A DNA stretch of 64,000 bases from Actinopolymorpha cephalotaxi (GCF_013408535.1 NZ_JACBZA010000001.1:4610850-4674849), one strand, 5' to 3'; positions 36,082 to 45,538 are shown, counted from the first letter of the stretch. Translations and numbers: made by a program. Notes: generated by a model not told the origin, from the sequence alone.

Positions 36082-38679
36082 TCACTCCTGTCGCTGGCGG
36101 ATCACGTGGTACGGCTGGTTCGCCAGCGTCTGGTCCAGCCCGGGGAGAAGCCAGGCGTCCCCGCTCGGGTGGTGGACGGTGAAGTAGTAGACGAGGGCGT
36201 GGTCGGAGTCGGTGTAGTCGCCGCCGACGCTCGCGCGAAAGGCGCCGTCGTCCTCGCGGCTCAGGTCGACGGCCTGGAAGTCCTCACCCTGGTTGAGATG
36301 CCGGTAGTGGCAGACCACCGTCCCGTCGAACGCCTCGCTCGGGGTGAGCTCGATCCGTACCTCCTCGCCCCGCGCGAACGGCGGCGGTGGCGTGTGCTCG
36401 AACGGAACTCGTTCGGCCGAGGGCACCTGCGGAAGCTCGCGCTCCGCGGTGGCTTCCGCCGACCTCGCCTGTTCGAATCGGCGTTCGAGGTCGGCCAGGT
36501 CCTCCTCGATCGCCGGCAGCCGGTCGGCCCAGTGACCGTGCTCGGAACGCAGGTCGCCGAAGGTGAGGTCGGGCCGGTAGGCCCCGGTGGTCACCTCCGC
36601 CACGCCCGCCCAGGCGTCCCGCGCCGACCGGTAGGCCGTTACCGCGTCACCCAGGTGACGGGCGTCGCCGGTCCGCTCGTGCAGCGCGTACTCCACACCT
36701 GCCCGGAACTTCCCGGCGAAGAACCGGCCCAACCCGGCCTGTGCCGCCACGTCGATCGCCACCCGGCGGAAGTTCGGATCGTCCCCCTGCGCCGACTTCT
36801 CCCGCGCCGCCGCGAGGTTCTGTTCGGCCTCCTCGGCGAGCCGCTCCAGCCAGCCGGCCACGTCCACCGGTGAGTACCGGCCGTCGCGGCGGCCGGCGAC
36901 CACGTCGTCGGCGTACTCGTCCACCCGGTAGAACAGGCTCGGGTCGAACGAGCTCACTCCGCCGAAGGTCGGCGGGGTCGCGGTGTCGCCACGGTAGTGG
37001 TCGGCGTTGGGCCCGCCGGCGATCGGCATGTTGAGGTACATCTCCGGCCAGTAACCGTTGTTCGACGCGCCGATGCCGTGCACGACGGTCACCAACGGCA
37101 GGACCCGGCTCGCCGGCGCCAGCGCGTTCTCGACCGCCTCGGCCGCGTCGCCGAACTCCGCCCGCAGGAACCGTCGCCACTGCTCGGGATCGGCGTCCGG
37201 GTCGTACAGCAGCCGGCCCCACAGCCGGTAGGTGTAGCGGTACTTCCGCCAGTCCTGGCCGTCCAACCGCAACGCGGGATCGGCGTACGGATCCCTGCCG
37301 TTCTGCTCTCCGGTGTTCTTGCGGCCCTTGAAACTAAGGGGTTCACACCACTCGATGCCCAGTGCGCCGCCGATGGTGCCCAGCCGGCCGTACCCCGCCG
37401 CGAGCACCGGATCTCCCCACAGCAACACCTTCTGGGTGCCCGGCCAGATGCGGAACACCAGCCCGACGTCACTGCCCTCGCGCAGGAAGTCGCCGTAGCC
37501 GTAGCGGGTGAACCGGCGCTGGTGCGCGGTGATCGCCATCAGCCCGGTGCCGCGTTCCTTCGTGGCGCGTTCGCGTTCCCTGATCGTCGTCTGGTGGTAC
37601 GGCAGGCCCTGGTGCTCCGCCCAGTACTTCGCCGACACCACCACCCGGCAACCTGTTCCGCGGGCGATCTCCAGCAGCGCCTCGTCCACACCCTTGGCGT
37701 GCATGTCGATCTCGATCGGGCGGCCCACCGTGGCGACCCCGCCCATCACCGTCTGCCAGAACGTCTCGTGGTCGGGCTCCGGGATGCCGCCCTCGTAGTG
37801 CACCCGCATCGTCAGGCCATCGATCGACGGGCACTCCCGCAGCAGCAGGGCAAGCGCGGCCGCGCAGTAGTCCGCGTGGTTGTCCGGGGTGATGCCGCCG
37901 ACCGGATAGCGCGGCTCCGAGCCCTCGCCCTGGTCGTCGGCGTGGTTCCACAGCCCGAGCTGGAAGTGGATGCCACGCCGCTTCGCCTCGTCGCTGATGA
38001 ACCGCAGCGTGGCGAGGTTCGCGTCGCGTTCCTCGGCAGGGACGTTCCCCACGCTGACGTCGAAGCCGGGAACGTCGAGCAGGAAGGGATATGGGAAGCA
38101 GAAGTAGTTCTCCGTCGCCGGATGATGTCCGTAGTTGTACTGCATGCCGAACGCCAGCTGGAAACGGTTGACGCGGTTGACGGCGAGCTCGGTGAGGTAC
38201 GCGGACCAGAACTCCCGGTCGTCGAACCACGGCTTGTCCTCGACGTCGCTGGTGAACGTGCGCAGGATGCTGCGCACCGGCGTCGCCGGTTGCTTGCTCT
38301 CCGGCGTCGTGCTGCGAAGCTCGGCCACCGGGTCGTCGGCATAGCGCACCCGGTCGGCCAGCTCCAGCACGCCGTACGCCACACCGCGGGCGTCGGCACC
38401 GCTCACGCTCACCTGCCCGTCGGCTCCGTCCGGACGGCTCAGCTCGAACGACTCCGCGGGGCCGTCGGCGTTCCCGTCGGCCACCCGGATCACGACGTCG
38501 GCTCGAGCCGTCCGCGGGTCCGGCGCCGACGCCTGCCGCACGGCGAGGCCGGAAGCTTCCAGGGCCTCGGTCAGGTGGTCGACCGACCACCGCACCGGAG
38601 CCTCGTTCACCACCGAACTCGTGGGATCCACGACGACGAGGACCGTCGCGGCATGGTCAGGATCGGCTGAAGCACTCAT
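36082..38679 (-). CDS. Large probable glycoside hydrolase with GH20-like N-terminal domain
   Basis: 865 residues from ATG 38679. Residues about 15-125 resemble the alpha/beta domain that precedes GH20 and related catalytic barrels (VVIRVADG, SVSGADARGVAYGVLEL). The next 450 residues look like a TIM barrel with many Trp, Asp and His (FQLGLWNHADD, TMRVHYEGGI, IEIDMHAKG, RIWPGTQKVLLWGDP). A helical C-terminal part and a last 100-residue beta domain follow. The exact family is not one I can name. No signal peptide is visible, so it probably processes an imported glycan. Confidence 0.65.
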   Translation of the reverse strand: MSASADPDHAATVLVVVDPTSSVVNEAPVRWSVDHLTEALEASGLAVRQASAPDPRTARADVVIRVADGNADGPAESFELSRPDGADGQVSVSGADARGVAYGVLELADRVRYADDPVAELRSTTPESKQPATPVRSILRTFTSDVEDKPWFDDREFWSAYLTELAVNRVNRFQLAFGMQYNYGHHPATENYFCFPYPFLLDVPGFDVSVGNVPAEERDANLATLRFISDEAKRRGIHFQLGLWNHADDQGEGSEPRYPVGGITPDNHADYCAAALALLLRECPSIDGLTMRVHYEGGIPEPDHETFWQTVMGGVATVGRPIEIDMHAKGVDEALLEIARGTGCRVVVSAKYWAEHQGLPYHQTTIRERERATKERGTGLMAITAHQRRFTRYGYGDFLREGSDVGLVFRIWPGTQKVLLWGDPVLAAGYGRLGTIGGALGIEWCEPLSFKGRKNTGEQNGRDPYADPALRLDGQDWRKYRYTYRLWGRLLYDPDADPEQWRRFLRAEFGDAAEAVENALAPASRVLPLVTVVHGIGASNNGYWPEMYLNMPIAGGPNADHYRGDTATPPTFGGVSSFDPSLFYRVDEYADDVVAGRRDGRYSPVDVAGWLERLAEEAEQNLAAAREKSAQGDDPNFRRVAIDVAAQAGLGRFFAGKFRAGVEYALHERTGDARHLGDAVTAYRSARDAWAGVAEVTTGAYRPDLTFGDLRSEHGHWADRLPAIEEDLADLERRFEQARSAEATAERELPQVPSAERVPFEHTPPPPFARGEEVRIELTPSEAFDGTVVCHYRHLNQGEDFQAVDLSREDDGAFRASVGGDYTDSDHALVYYFTVHHPSGDAWLLPGLDQTLANQPYHVIRQRQE

Positions 38680-38807
38680 CCGTCGTCCCTCGTTCCTGGG
38701 TCGTCTGCGTGCACATCGCGTGGTGAGGCCGACAGGTGCTCCGCGGTACTCGGCGGAGACGCCGGACCTTGGTGACTCAAGATGCTGGTGAGGATTGATT
38801 TCGTATC

Positions 38808-38825
38808 GTAGAACGCGAATTCCAC
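38808..38825. promoter_or_regulatory. Candidate IclR operator upstream of glycosidase gene
   Basis: GTAGAACGCGAATTCCAC, about 130 bp upstream of the glycosidase start in an AT-richer patch of the 204-bp gap. It resembles the element at 34086-34103 at 12 of 18 positions. Confidence 0.45.
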
Positions 38826-38883
38826 TACAGACAGGCCAGCGCAGGACCACATGCGGTCACCGGACACGAGAATGGTCGTTGGT

Positions 38884-39678
38884 TCACGGGGTCGTTCGGA
38901 GGAACGCGTCCAGGGCGTCCAGCAGCTGTTCCCACCCGGGGCGAAGACCGGCGACGGCCGGCGCGGCATCCTCACGTACGGCCGAGATCTCGATGTCCAA
39001 CCTCACGTGGGCGCGGTCTTCCCCGGTGACGACGAGGTCGTGCCGGGCTTCGAAGAGTGGCTCGCCGGCCGGATCGACCGGTGCGAGAGAGAACACCAGT
39101 CGTCCGGCGCCGACGCGCTCGACGTGGCCGCGAGATTCGTACTCGGCGTCGCCCTCTGCCAGCACGATCCGGATCGACGCGCCGGCCCGCGGCTCGAAGT
39201 CGAAAACTCTCACGGAGAAATGCCGCGGCGCCCACCACTGCGCCGCGCGAGCGGGATTCGTCCACGCCTCCCACACCGAGCGCGCGTCGGCAGGAAGGTC
39301 GCGCTCGAACCGAAGCACGCGGGTGCTGTCCCCCTCCGCGAGGCGCGTCTCCTCCCGCGCGATCGCGCGCTGGTAGTCGTCGAGCGCCGCGTCGTCCTCA
39401 TCGGCACGTGCGAGACCGCCAAGGTACGCCGCCACCCGCGCCAGCGTCTCGCGGTCGAGCCGAGCGACCCGGCGACGACCAAGCCTGTGGACCCTGATCA
39501 CTCCCGCGGCCTCCAGGGCTTGGAGATGCTTCGTGATCTGCGGCTGGAGCGCGCCCAACGCGGTCGCCACCTCACCGACCGCGTGCGGTCGCGACGAGAG
39601 CAGCTCGATGATCCGGAAACGCGTCGGCTCACCGACCGTGTTGAGTACTTGTTGTACGTCGACTTCCTTGCTGCTCAT
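38884..39678 (-). CDS. ArsR-type regulator fused to SRPBCC (AHSA1-like) domain
   Basis: 264 residues from ATG 39678 (GTG 39684 is an alternative). Residues 1-90 form an ArsR winged helix (VLNTVGEPTRFRIIELLSS, HAVGEVATALGALQPQITKHLQALEAAGVIRVHR). Residues about 115-264 form an SRPBCC ligand-binding domain (SVWEAWTNPARAAQWWAPRHFS). The ArsR part has no metal cysteines, so sensing is probably through the SRPBCC pocket. It is 21 bp downstream of a stand-alone SRPBCC gene, and both lie behind a perfect palindrome. Confidence 0.85.
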   Translation of the reverse strand: MSSKEVDVQQVLNTVGEPTRFRIIELLSSRPHAVGEVATALGALQPQITKHLQALEAAGVIRVHRLGRRRVARLDRETLARVAAYLGGLARADEDDAALDDYQRAIAREETRLAEGDSTRVLRFERDLPADARSVWEAWTNPARAAQWWAPRHFSVRVFDFEPRAGASIRIVLAEGDAEYESRGHVERVGAGRLVFSLAPVDPAGEPLFEARHDLVVTGEDRAHVRLDIEISAVREDAAPAVAGLRPGWEQLLDALDAFLRTTP

Positions 39679-39699
39679 GGACACAGCATTCGCGACCGC

Positions 39700-40167
39700 C
39701 TACTCGCTCGCAACGAGCACGATCAGGTTGTCCAGCTCGTTCGCACGCCCGGCGAGCAGCCGCTGCGTCCACACCTCGTCGTGCAGCGGCTCCACCACCA
39801 TCTGCACGCGGGTGCCGCCCTCGACCGCCTCCAGCTCGACCTGCGTGAGCTGCTCGTACGGCTCGTGATCCGGCACGAAGTCGATCACGGACCGATAGCC
39901 CAGCCGGCTCGGTTCGGTCACCTCGGTGAAGCGCTTACGCGACTCGGTGGCCAGCGGCATCCCGTTCTGCTCCATGAAGGCGACCTGCTCGGCAGCGACA
40001 GCCGTCATGGTGTAGACGAGCTCGCCGCCAGCACGCAGGTCGAGCCGGGAAACGTCGGTCCGGAACCCCTTGGGCGCCCACCACCGGGAGATGCCTTCGG
40101 GGGTGGTCCACAGCTCCCAGACGCGGGAGGGAGAAGCGGGGACGGTGCGTTCGATGGTTTCTGTCAT
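39700..40167 (-). CDS. SRPBCC (AHSA1/START-like) protein
   Basis: 155 residues from ATG 40167. The typical pattern is RVWELWTTPEGISRWWAPKG with a long C-terminal helix (WTQRLLAGRANELDNL). It probably binds a hydrophobic ligand. Ten bases upstream of its start begins the palindrome at 40177-40198. It is first in the operon with the ArsR-SRPBCC gene. Confidence 0.85.
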   Translation of the reverse strand: MTETIERTVPASPSRVWELWTTPEGISRWWAPKGFRTDVSRLDLRAGGELVYTMTAVAAEQVAFMEQNGMPLATESRKRFTEVTEPSRLGYRSVIDFVPDHEPYEQLTQVELEAVEGGTRVQMVVEPLHDEVWTQRLLAGRANELDNLIVLVASE

Positions 40168-40176
40168 AGACGGCAT

Positions 40177-40198
40177 CATATTCGTCTCGACGAATATG
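40177..40198. promoter_or_regulatory. Perfect palindrome, probable ArsR operator
   Basis: Two 10-bp arms, CATATTCGTC and GACGAATATG, with a 2-bp spacer. It sits in the 35-bp gap between the binding-protein stop (40203) and the SRPBCC start (40167). AT-rich symmetric sites of this kind are typical of ArsR/SmtB repressors, and the ArsR fusion lies in the same operon, so autoregulation is likely. Confidence 0.65.
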
Positions 40199-40202
40199 TC
40201 AA

Positions 40203-41648
40203 TCAACCGCCGTAGTCGGCGCCCGGCTTCCAGTCGGCGAAGACGTAGTCGTCCTCGGACACCTTCGCCCCTGAGGACTTCGCCTTCGTCATGGCCTGCT
40301 CGCGGTCGGCCTCACTGGCGTCGCTGAGCTTCCTCAACTCGTTCCTCAGGTTCTTGATCGAGCCGCCGAGGTAGCCCTGGACGATGTTTCCGACGTGCGG
40401 AGTGATCGGCTTGCGCTGGGCGTCCACCTTCGCGACCTCGGGATTCTTCACGATCGCCTGCGGCATCAAGAAGACGTTGTCCTTGCAGAAGGTCACCGCC
40501 TTCTTGTACGCGTCGATGGCGTCGGAGCCGGCCACCAGGTCGAGGTTCAGCGGCGGCTGGTCCATCGCCGCGATCATGCCCTTCTGGTACTCCTCCGTCA
40601 TCAGCGACTCGATCAGCCTGGTCGCCTTCTCGGGGTCGCGGCTGTCGGGAGAGACGAACCAGGTGGCGCCGGGCCGCCCACGGTAGGTCCACGGCTTGGC
40701 ACCGGAGGTGGGCGTGAGGATCGGACCGAAGGCGATCTTGTCGACGAACGTCGGGACGAGCGCCTTGGACCCGCCCGCGCACCAGATGCCGTCGACGAAG
40801 ATGCCGACCGCGCCGGCGGCGTACCGCGTCCGCGCGTCCACCACACTGAGGTTGTTGGTGCCCGGCAGCATGTACTTCGAGTCGTACAGCTCCTTGAGAA
40901 ACTCCACGACCGTGACGTAGCTGTCGTCGTGGTAGGCGTACTCGCCGGTGGCGAACTTCAGGCCCTGGTAGCCCGGGAAGCCGGCCGCCTGTGCCAGGTC
41001 GTCGACCTGGTCCCGGACACGTCCGCCGTCGGCCCCCAGCGCCAGCGTCAACGGCTTGACCCCGGCTGCTGACAGCTTGCGACAGGCGTCCTTGAAGCCC
41101 GCGTAGTCGGTGGGCGGACTGTCCGGATCGAGCCCGGCCCTGTCGAGGTGGTCCTTGTTCATCCAGACCAGGGTCGAGCTCTGCCGGAAACTGAACAGCG
41201 GAAAGCCGTACAGCTTCTTGTCGAGCGTGGTGATTCCCTCCGTCAGGCCGTTCTGCGGGATCTTCGCCTTCGTCTCCGCGGACAACTTCAGCTCGTGCAC
41301 CCACTTGCCGCCGACCAGCGCGGCCAGCGGCAGACCGACGACGTTGGAGTAGACGTCCGGCATCTTCTTCGCCTGATGGGCCAGCTGGAACGCCTGTCCT
41401 GCCTTGGACGCGTCGTAGTACGTGTGCTTGACGCTCGCCCCCAGGGCCGAGGACTGCTCCGCCGCCCAGTCGTCGTTCAGCTTCTGGAACGAGCTGAAGT
41501 GGTCCGCCCACTCCAGCGTCCCGGACCCTCCGCCGCCCGACGACCCGCTCGAACCGCTGGTCTCCTCCGATCCCCCACAGCCGGCGGCCAACCCGGCCGC
41601 GGCCAGTGCCGAAGTGCCGAGGAAGCCACGGCGCGTAAGTCGAGTCAT
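40203..41648 (-). CDS. Sugar ABC transporter substrate-binding lipoprotein
   Basis: 481 residues from ATG 41648, with GGAG ten bases upstream. A twin-arginine signal (TRRGFLGTSALAAAGLAAGC) with lipobox LAAGC is followed by a Ser/Gly linker and the SBP_bac_1 fold, for example LIESLMTEEYQKGMI near the end. It is the fourth gene of the GH39-permease-permease-binding-protein operon, so it probably binds xylo-oligosaccharides or a related plant sugar. Confidence 0.9.
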   Translation of the reverse strand: MTRLTRRGFLGTSALAAAGLAAGCGGSEETSGSSGSSGGGGSGTLEWADHFSSFQKLNDDWAAEQSSALGASVKHTYYDASKAGQAFQLAHQAKKMPDVYSNVVGLPLAALVGGKWVHELKLSAETKAKIPQNGLTEGITTLDKKLYGFPLFSFRQSSTLVWMNKDHLDRAGLDPDSPPTDYAGFKDACRKLSAAGVKPLTLALGADGGRVRDQVDDLAQAAGFPGYQGLKFATGEYAYHDDSYVTVVEFLKELYDSKYMLPGTNNLSVVDARTRYAAGAVGIFVDGIWCAGGSKALVPTFVDKIAFGPILTPTSGAKPWTYRGRPGATWFVSPDSRDPEKATRLIESLMTEEYQKGMIAAMDQPPLNLDLVAGSDAIDAYKKAVTFCKDNVFLMPQAIVKNPEVAKVDAQRKPITPHVGNIVQGYLGGSIKNLRNELRKLSDASEADREQAMTKAKSSGAKVSEDDYVFADWKPGADYGG

Positions 41649-41691
41649 GGTGGATGCCACTCCTTTGTGTTCATCGGCTGATTGTGCGGGA

Positions 41692-42600
41692 TCAGGACTT
41701 CACGGCGCCTGAGATGCCCTCCACGAAGTAGCGCTGCAGAAAGAGGAAGACGGCGACCACGGGCAGGATCGAGATCACTCCGGCCGCGGCCATCCCGGAC
41801 CAGTCCGTCGCGGTCTCGCCGACGAAGGCCTGCATGCCCACGCTGACCGTCCGAAGCTCCGGGCGGCTGAACGAGAACACCAGCGGCAGGAAGAAGGAGT
41901 TCCACGTCGTGATGAACGTCAGCACGGCGACCGTCGCGGTGACCGGCATCGCCAGCGGGAGCATCACCGAGAAGAAGGTCCGCACGAACCCCGCGCCGTC
42001 GACAACCGCCGCCTCCTCGAGTTCACGCGGGATCTTCCGGAAGTAGCCGTAGTAGATGAGGATCGCCGACACGTACGCCCCACCGCTGAGAGCGAGAATC
42101 ATCCCGGTGAGCGAGTCGATCAGGCCGAGCTGCATGGAGATCTTGACGACCGGGATGATCGTGTAGCCGGTCGGTACGAACAGCGTCGCCACCAGGACGC
42201 CCATGAAGATTCGTGAGCCCCCGAACCGATAGCGGGCCAGCACGTAGCCACAGGTGGCACACCGGATCGTGACGATCGCGACGGTGACGACGGTGATGAC
42301 CACCGTGTTGATCAGGTAGCGGCCGAAGTGCGCGTCGTTCCAGGCACGGGCGTAGTTGCTCCAGACAACGTCCTTGGGGAACAGGTTGAGCCCACCGGAG
42401 AACATCTCCATGTTGTCCTTGAGCGACGCCGACACCATCCAGACGAACGGGAACACCCACAGCAGGGCCGTGCCCACCAGGAAGGCCGCGGCGATCCACC
42501 AGGGCAGGCGGCGGACGACGCGCCGCCCGCGCGAGTCGTGCGGGGTTTCGCTGCCGTGCGGGACGCCGGCTCGCGGCACCGCCGCTGCCTGCTGGGTCAT
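41692..42600 (-). CDS. Sugar ABC permease (MalG-like)
   Basis: 302 residues from ATG 42600, overlapping the upstream permease by 4 bp (ATGA). Six helices are present, with the EAA loop around RKIPRELEEAAVVDGAGFVRTF. Membrane component of the sugar importer. No ATPase is encoded here; actinomycetes often use one shared MsiK ATPase for such systems. Confidence 0.9.
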   Translation of the reverse strand: MTQQAAAVPRAGVPHGSETPHDSRGRRVVRRLPWWIAAAFLVGTALLWVFPFVWMVSASLKDNMEMFSGGLNLFPKDVVWSNYARAWNDAHFGRYLINTVVITVVTVAIVTIRCATCGYVLARYRFGGSRIFMGVLVATLFVPTGYTIIPVVKISMQLGLIDSLTGMILALSGGAYVSAILIYYGYFRKIPRELEEAAVVDGAGFVRTFFSVMLPLAMPVTATVAVLTFITTWNSFFLPLVFSFSRPELRTVSVGMQAFVGETATDWSGMAAAGVISILPVVAVFLFLQRYFVEGISGAVKS

Positions 42601-43517
42601 GGGTTCGACCTCCTCATCCGGCGGGCGGCGTAGACGCCCCAGAGCTGGACCGCGCCCACGACGGCCACGAGCAGGCCGAACAGCACCGCTGCCGCGGACG
42701 CGTGCCCGAGTTGGGGAATGGAGGCGGCGAAGGCCCAGCGATAGATGTAGATCTCGATGATCTCGGTGTGGAAGTAGGGCCCGCCACCGGTCAGCGTGTA
42801 CATCAGGTCGAAGTTGTGGAAGGTCTCCTCGACGGTCAGCACCGTGATGATGATCAGGAACGGCTTCAGCAATGGCAGCGTGATGTGGACGAAGATCTGC
42901 CGGACACTGGCTCCGTCGATCCGGGCAGCCTCGTAGATCTCGTGCGGGATCGTCTGCAGCGCGGCCAGCCAGTAGATCATCGTGACGCCGAAGAACTTCC
43001 AGATATAGAGCACCGCGGCGACGGGCAGCGCCGTGCTCTGGCTGCCGAGGAAGTCGACGCCATCTATCCCGAACGCCTGCAACACGCTGTTGACAGGGCC
43101 GGTCGCCGGGTCGAGCACGAACCGCATCACCACGCCGATGATCGCCGTCGTGGTGACCACCGGGATGAAGAACGCGGACCGCAGCACGCCGACCAGCGGA
43201 AGCCTCGGCGAGTTGAGGACGACGGCCAGCAGCAGGCTGAGCAGCACCCGGGCCGGCACCACCAGCACCATGAACAGCAGCGTGATCTTGAAGGAGTTCG
43301 CGAAGAACGGGTCCTTTAGCACCTGCTGGTAGTTGGCCAGCCCGACGAACCGCTGGTGGGAGTCGAAGCCGTTCCACTCCACCAGCGAGTACCAGTAGCT
43401 CGCGATGATCGGGTAGAGGGTGTAGACGCCGTAGAGGACCACGGTGGGGAGCAGGAAGAGCCAGATCCAGGCCGACCGCTTCCAGTCCCGGCCGGAGGGG
43501 ACGACGGATTGGCTCAT
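42597..43517 (-). CDS. Sugar ABC permease (MalF-like)
   Basis: 306 residues from ATG 43517, with AGGAG six bases upstream. Six membrane helices; the EAA loop is around TIPHEIYEAARIDGASVRQIF. It is 25 bp downstream of the GH39 gene on the same strand. Confidence 0.9.
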   Translation of the reverse strand: MSQSVVPSGRDWKRSAWIWLFLLPTVVLYGVYTLYPIIASYWYSLVEWNGFDSHQRFVGLANYQQVLKDPFFANSFKITLLFMVLVVPARVLLSLLLAVVLNSPRLPLVGVLRSAFFIPVVTTTAIIGVVMRFVLDPATGPVNSVLQAFGIDGVDFLGSQSTALPVAAVLYIWKFFGVTMIYWLAALQTIPHEIYEAARIDGASVRQIFVHITLPLLKPFLIIITVLTVEETFHNFDLMYTLTGGGPYFHTEIIEIYIYRWAFAASIPQLGHASAAAVLFGLLVAVVGAVQLWGVYAARRMRRSNP

Positions 43518-43542
43518 GTCGTACTCCTCGGTGAGGACGAAC

Positions 43543-45267
43543 TCAGTCGGTGGGCTCCAGGACCAGCAGTGAGGCGGCCGGGAGCGGAAGGGAGATGTCG
43601 AACGTGACCTGCCCGGAGTCGGCCTCGACCGTACGGGCGGGTTCGAACTCCTCCAGCCCCTGCCTGGCGGTGATCTCGGCAAGCTCCTTGTCGGTCGGGT
43701 CCTGCGGCGACCCGAGCGCCTTCCACACGGTGTGCGCGTTGCTGTGCTCGGCGTCCACCCGGTAGTGGCGTACCCGGAACGTCCGCCCCTCGAGGTTGCG
43801 CAAGGTCAGGTTGACGACGGTCTCCTGCTCGCTGGTGTGGTACTGGTCGTCGATGTGCCGCCACACCAGCGCCGTCAACGTCCCGTTGTCAGAACGGGAG
43901 GCGAGGACGTCGACCTCCTCGGGCATGCTGCTGCCGTCGGTGTCGTCCAGCGCACGGACGTTCCAGGCCGCGTCGGAGGTCGCGGCGATCCGCTCGCCGC
44001 CGAGCAGGGAGAGCATGCGGTAGGCGTTCAGGAACGGCTTCTCGATGCCACCCGCGGTGAGGAACGATCGCGTGCCCTCGAAGAACCGCTCCCCCTCGAA
44101 GTAGAAGCTCCACGAGGTGGCCTGCCGCACCTGCACGGCCTCACTGGCGTTGAGGTCCAGGATCTTCTTCATCAGCTTGACCTGGAAGACCGGGTAGTAC
44201 TCGGTGTTCTGGAACTCGTAGTTGCGGTTGTCGTAGCGGCCGAAGTGCGCCGGGACCGCGGCGTCGCACTCGTCCACGATGGCCGGCAGGTCGCGGTAGG
44301 GCTCGTACGCGGCGATGGCCCGGTTGAACTCACGCAGGTCGTACAGCATCTTCGTCGACGACGGGTTCAGTCGTTCGGTCGGCTGGCTGTCGACCGGGCG
44401 GTACTCCCGGGTCGGGAAGCGACATCCCTTGGTGTGGTAGGAGATGAAGTCCAGCGGCTCGTCGCGGCTGGAGGTGTAGTCCAGGAAGCCCTTGAGGAAC
44501 TGCAGCCCGCCGCTGGTGACCGTCGGGCCGCCGACCTTGGCGTTCGGCAGTACGGTGCGAACGGCCCGCGCGGTGACGGTGTAGAGCTCGTTGAACTGTT
44601 CCGGGGTGCCGCGCCAGTAGAAGATGTCGGGCTCGTTCCACAGTTCCCACAGCCAGGTGAGCACCTCGGCCTCGCCGTACCGCTCCACGCAGTGGCGTAC
44701 GAGCGCCTCGATCAGGCCGGCCCATCTGTCGTAGTCCCGCGGCGGGTAGCCCCAGGTGCCGGCCTCGTAGGAGGTGTAGACGGTCGGGCTCGGGGTGACG
44801 GTCAACTCGGCCGCCTCGGGCGGGACCAGGTCGCGCGGGGTGAAGCCGAGTTCGACGAGCACGTGGTGGCCGGCGCCGACGATCGCGTCGTAGGCCTGGT
44901 CGACGATCGTGAAGTCGTAGTACGGATTCCCGTCGTCGTCCTCGTGGTAGACGTTGCCCGAACCCCAGTGCGGAATGCCGAAACCGCTGCCGGAGCAGAA
45001 GACGTAGTGCGGACGGACGTGGTAGGCCGCGCCGCCGGAGAAGTCCGCGAACGTGCGGAGCAAGCGTTTGCCGGTCGGCGTGTAGGTCCAGTTGATCTCG
45101 TCGTAGCCGATGCTTTCCCAGACCCGGGTGAGTGGCCCCTCGACGGCGGCGGCGTCCACGTCGACGCGGGCTCGCAGCACGTGCGGTGCGTCGGGGTCGC
45201 TAGGTGCCGCGGGCGGGAAGGGTCCGAGCCGGACCCGGCTCACGTGGGCGGAGGTGTCGGTGCTCAT
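43543..45267 (-). CDS. GH39-like glycoside hydrolase (beta-xylosidase type)
   Basis: 574 residues from ATG 45267. The catalytic barrel has the acid/base motif WELWNEPDIFYW and a candidate nucleophile Glu in AIVDECDAAV, positioned as in GH39 beta-xylosidases. A beta-sandwich closes the C-terminus. There is no signal peptide, so it probably cleaves imported xylosides or iduronide-like sugars. It heads the ABC operon and is divergent from the GntR gene. Confidence 0.83.
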   Translation of the reverse strand: MSTDTSAHVSRVRLGPFPPAAPSDPDAPHVLRARVDVDAAAVEGPLTRVWESIGYDEINWTYTPTGKRLLRTFADFSGGAAYHVRPHYVFCSGSGFGIPHWGSGNVYHEDDDGNPYYDFTIVDQAYDAIVGAGHHVLVELGFTPRDLVPPEAAELTVTPSPTVYTSYEAGTWGYPPRDYDRWAGLIEALVRHCVERYGEAEVLTWLWELWNEPDIFYWRGTPEQFNELYTVTARAVRTVLPNAKVGGPTVTSGGLQFLKGFLDYTSSRDEPLDFISYHTKGCRFPTREYRPVDSQPTERLNPSSTKMLYDLREFNRAIAAYEPYRDLPAIVDECDAAVPAHFGRYDNRNYEFQNTEYYPVFQVKLMKKILDLNASEAVQVRQATSWSFYFEGERFFEGTRSFLTAGGIEKPFLNAYRMLSLLGGERIAATSDAAWNVRALDDTDGSSMPEEVDVLASRSDNGTLTALVWRHIDDQYHTSEQETVVNLTLRNLEGRTFRVRHYRVDAEHSNAHTVWKALGSPQDPTDKELAEITARQGLEEFEPARTVEADSGQVTFDISLPLPAASLLVLEPTD

Positions 45268-45424
45268 AACCCTGGATCAGCCTCACTTCTCGGTGGGGAG
45301 GCACTTCCTTGGCAGGCAGGGACTTCAGGAGCCGCAGCGCACCGCCTCCGAGAGAGAAGAACGAGGACGACCCTCGGACCACGACGCGGGATTGGGCACG
45401 AGTGTCCCCCGGTGATCCAAAAAG

Positions 45425-45447
45425 TGTCAATGACAAATTGTTTACAA
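45425..45447. promoter_or_regulatory. Adjacent palindromes, candidate GntR operator
   Basis: TGTCA-A-TGACA (45425-45435) and TTGT-TT-ACAA (45438-45447), within the only AT-rich stretch of the 287-bp gap between the GH39 operon and the GntR gene. The TTGT...ACAA form resembles FadR-type GntR sites. Either could be an operator for both promoters. Confidence 0.45.
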
Positions 45448-45538
45448 CCCATGTCCGATCTGCGACAGTGCCTGCGGAGTGGTTCTGCTGGAATGCCGGC
45501 TGAGGGACGCACTGCGAGCGCCCGGAAGGCCGGTCTCG

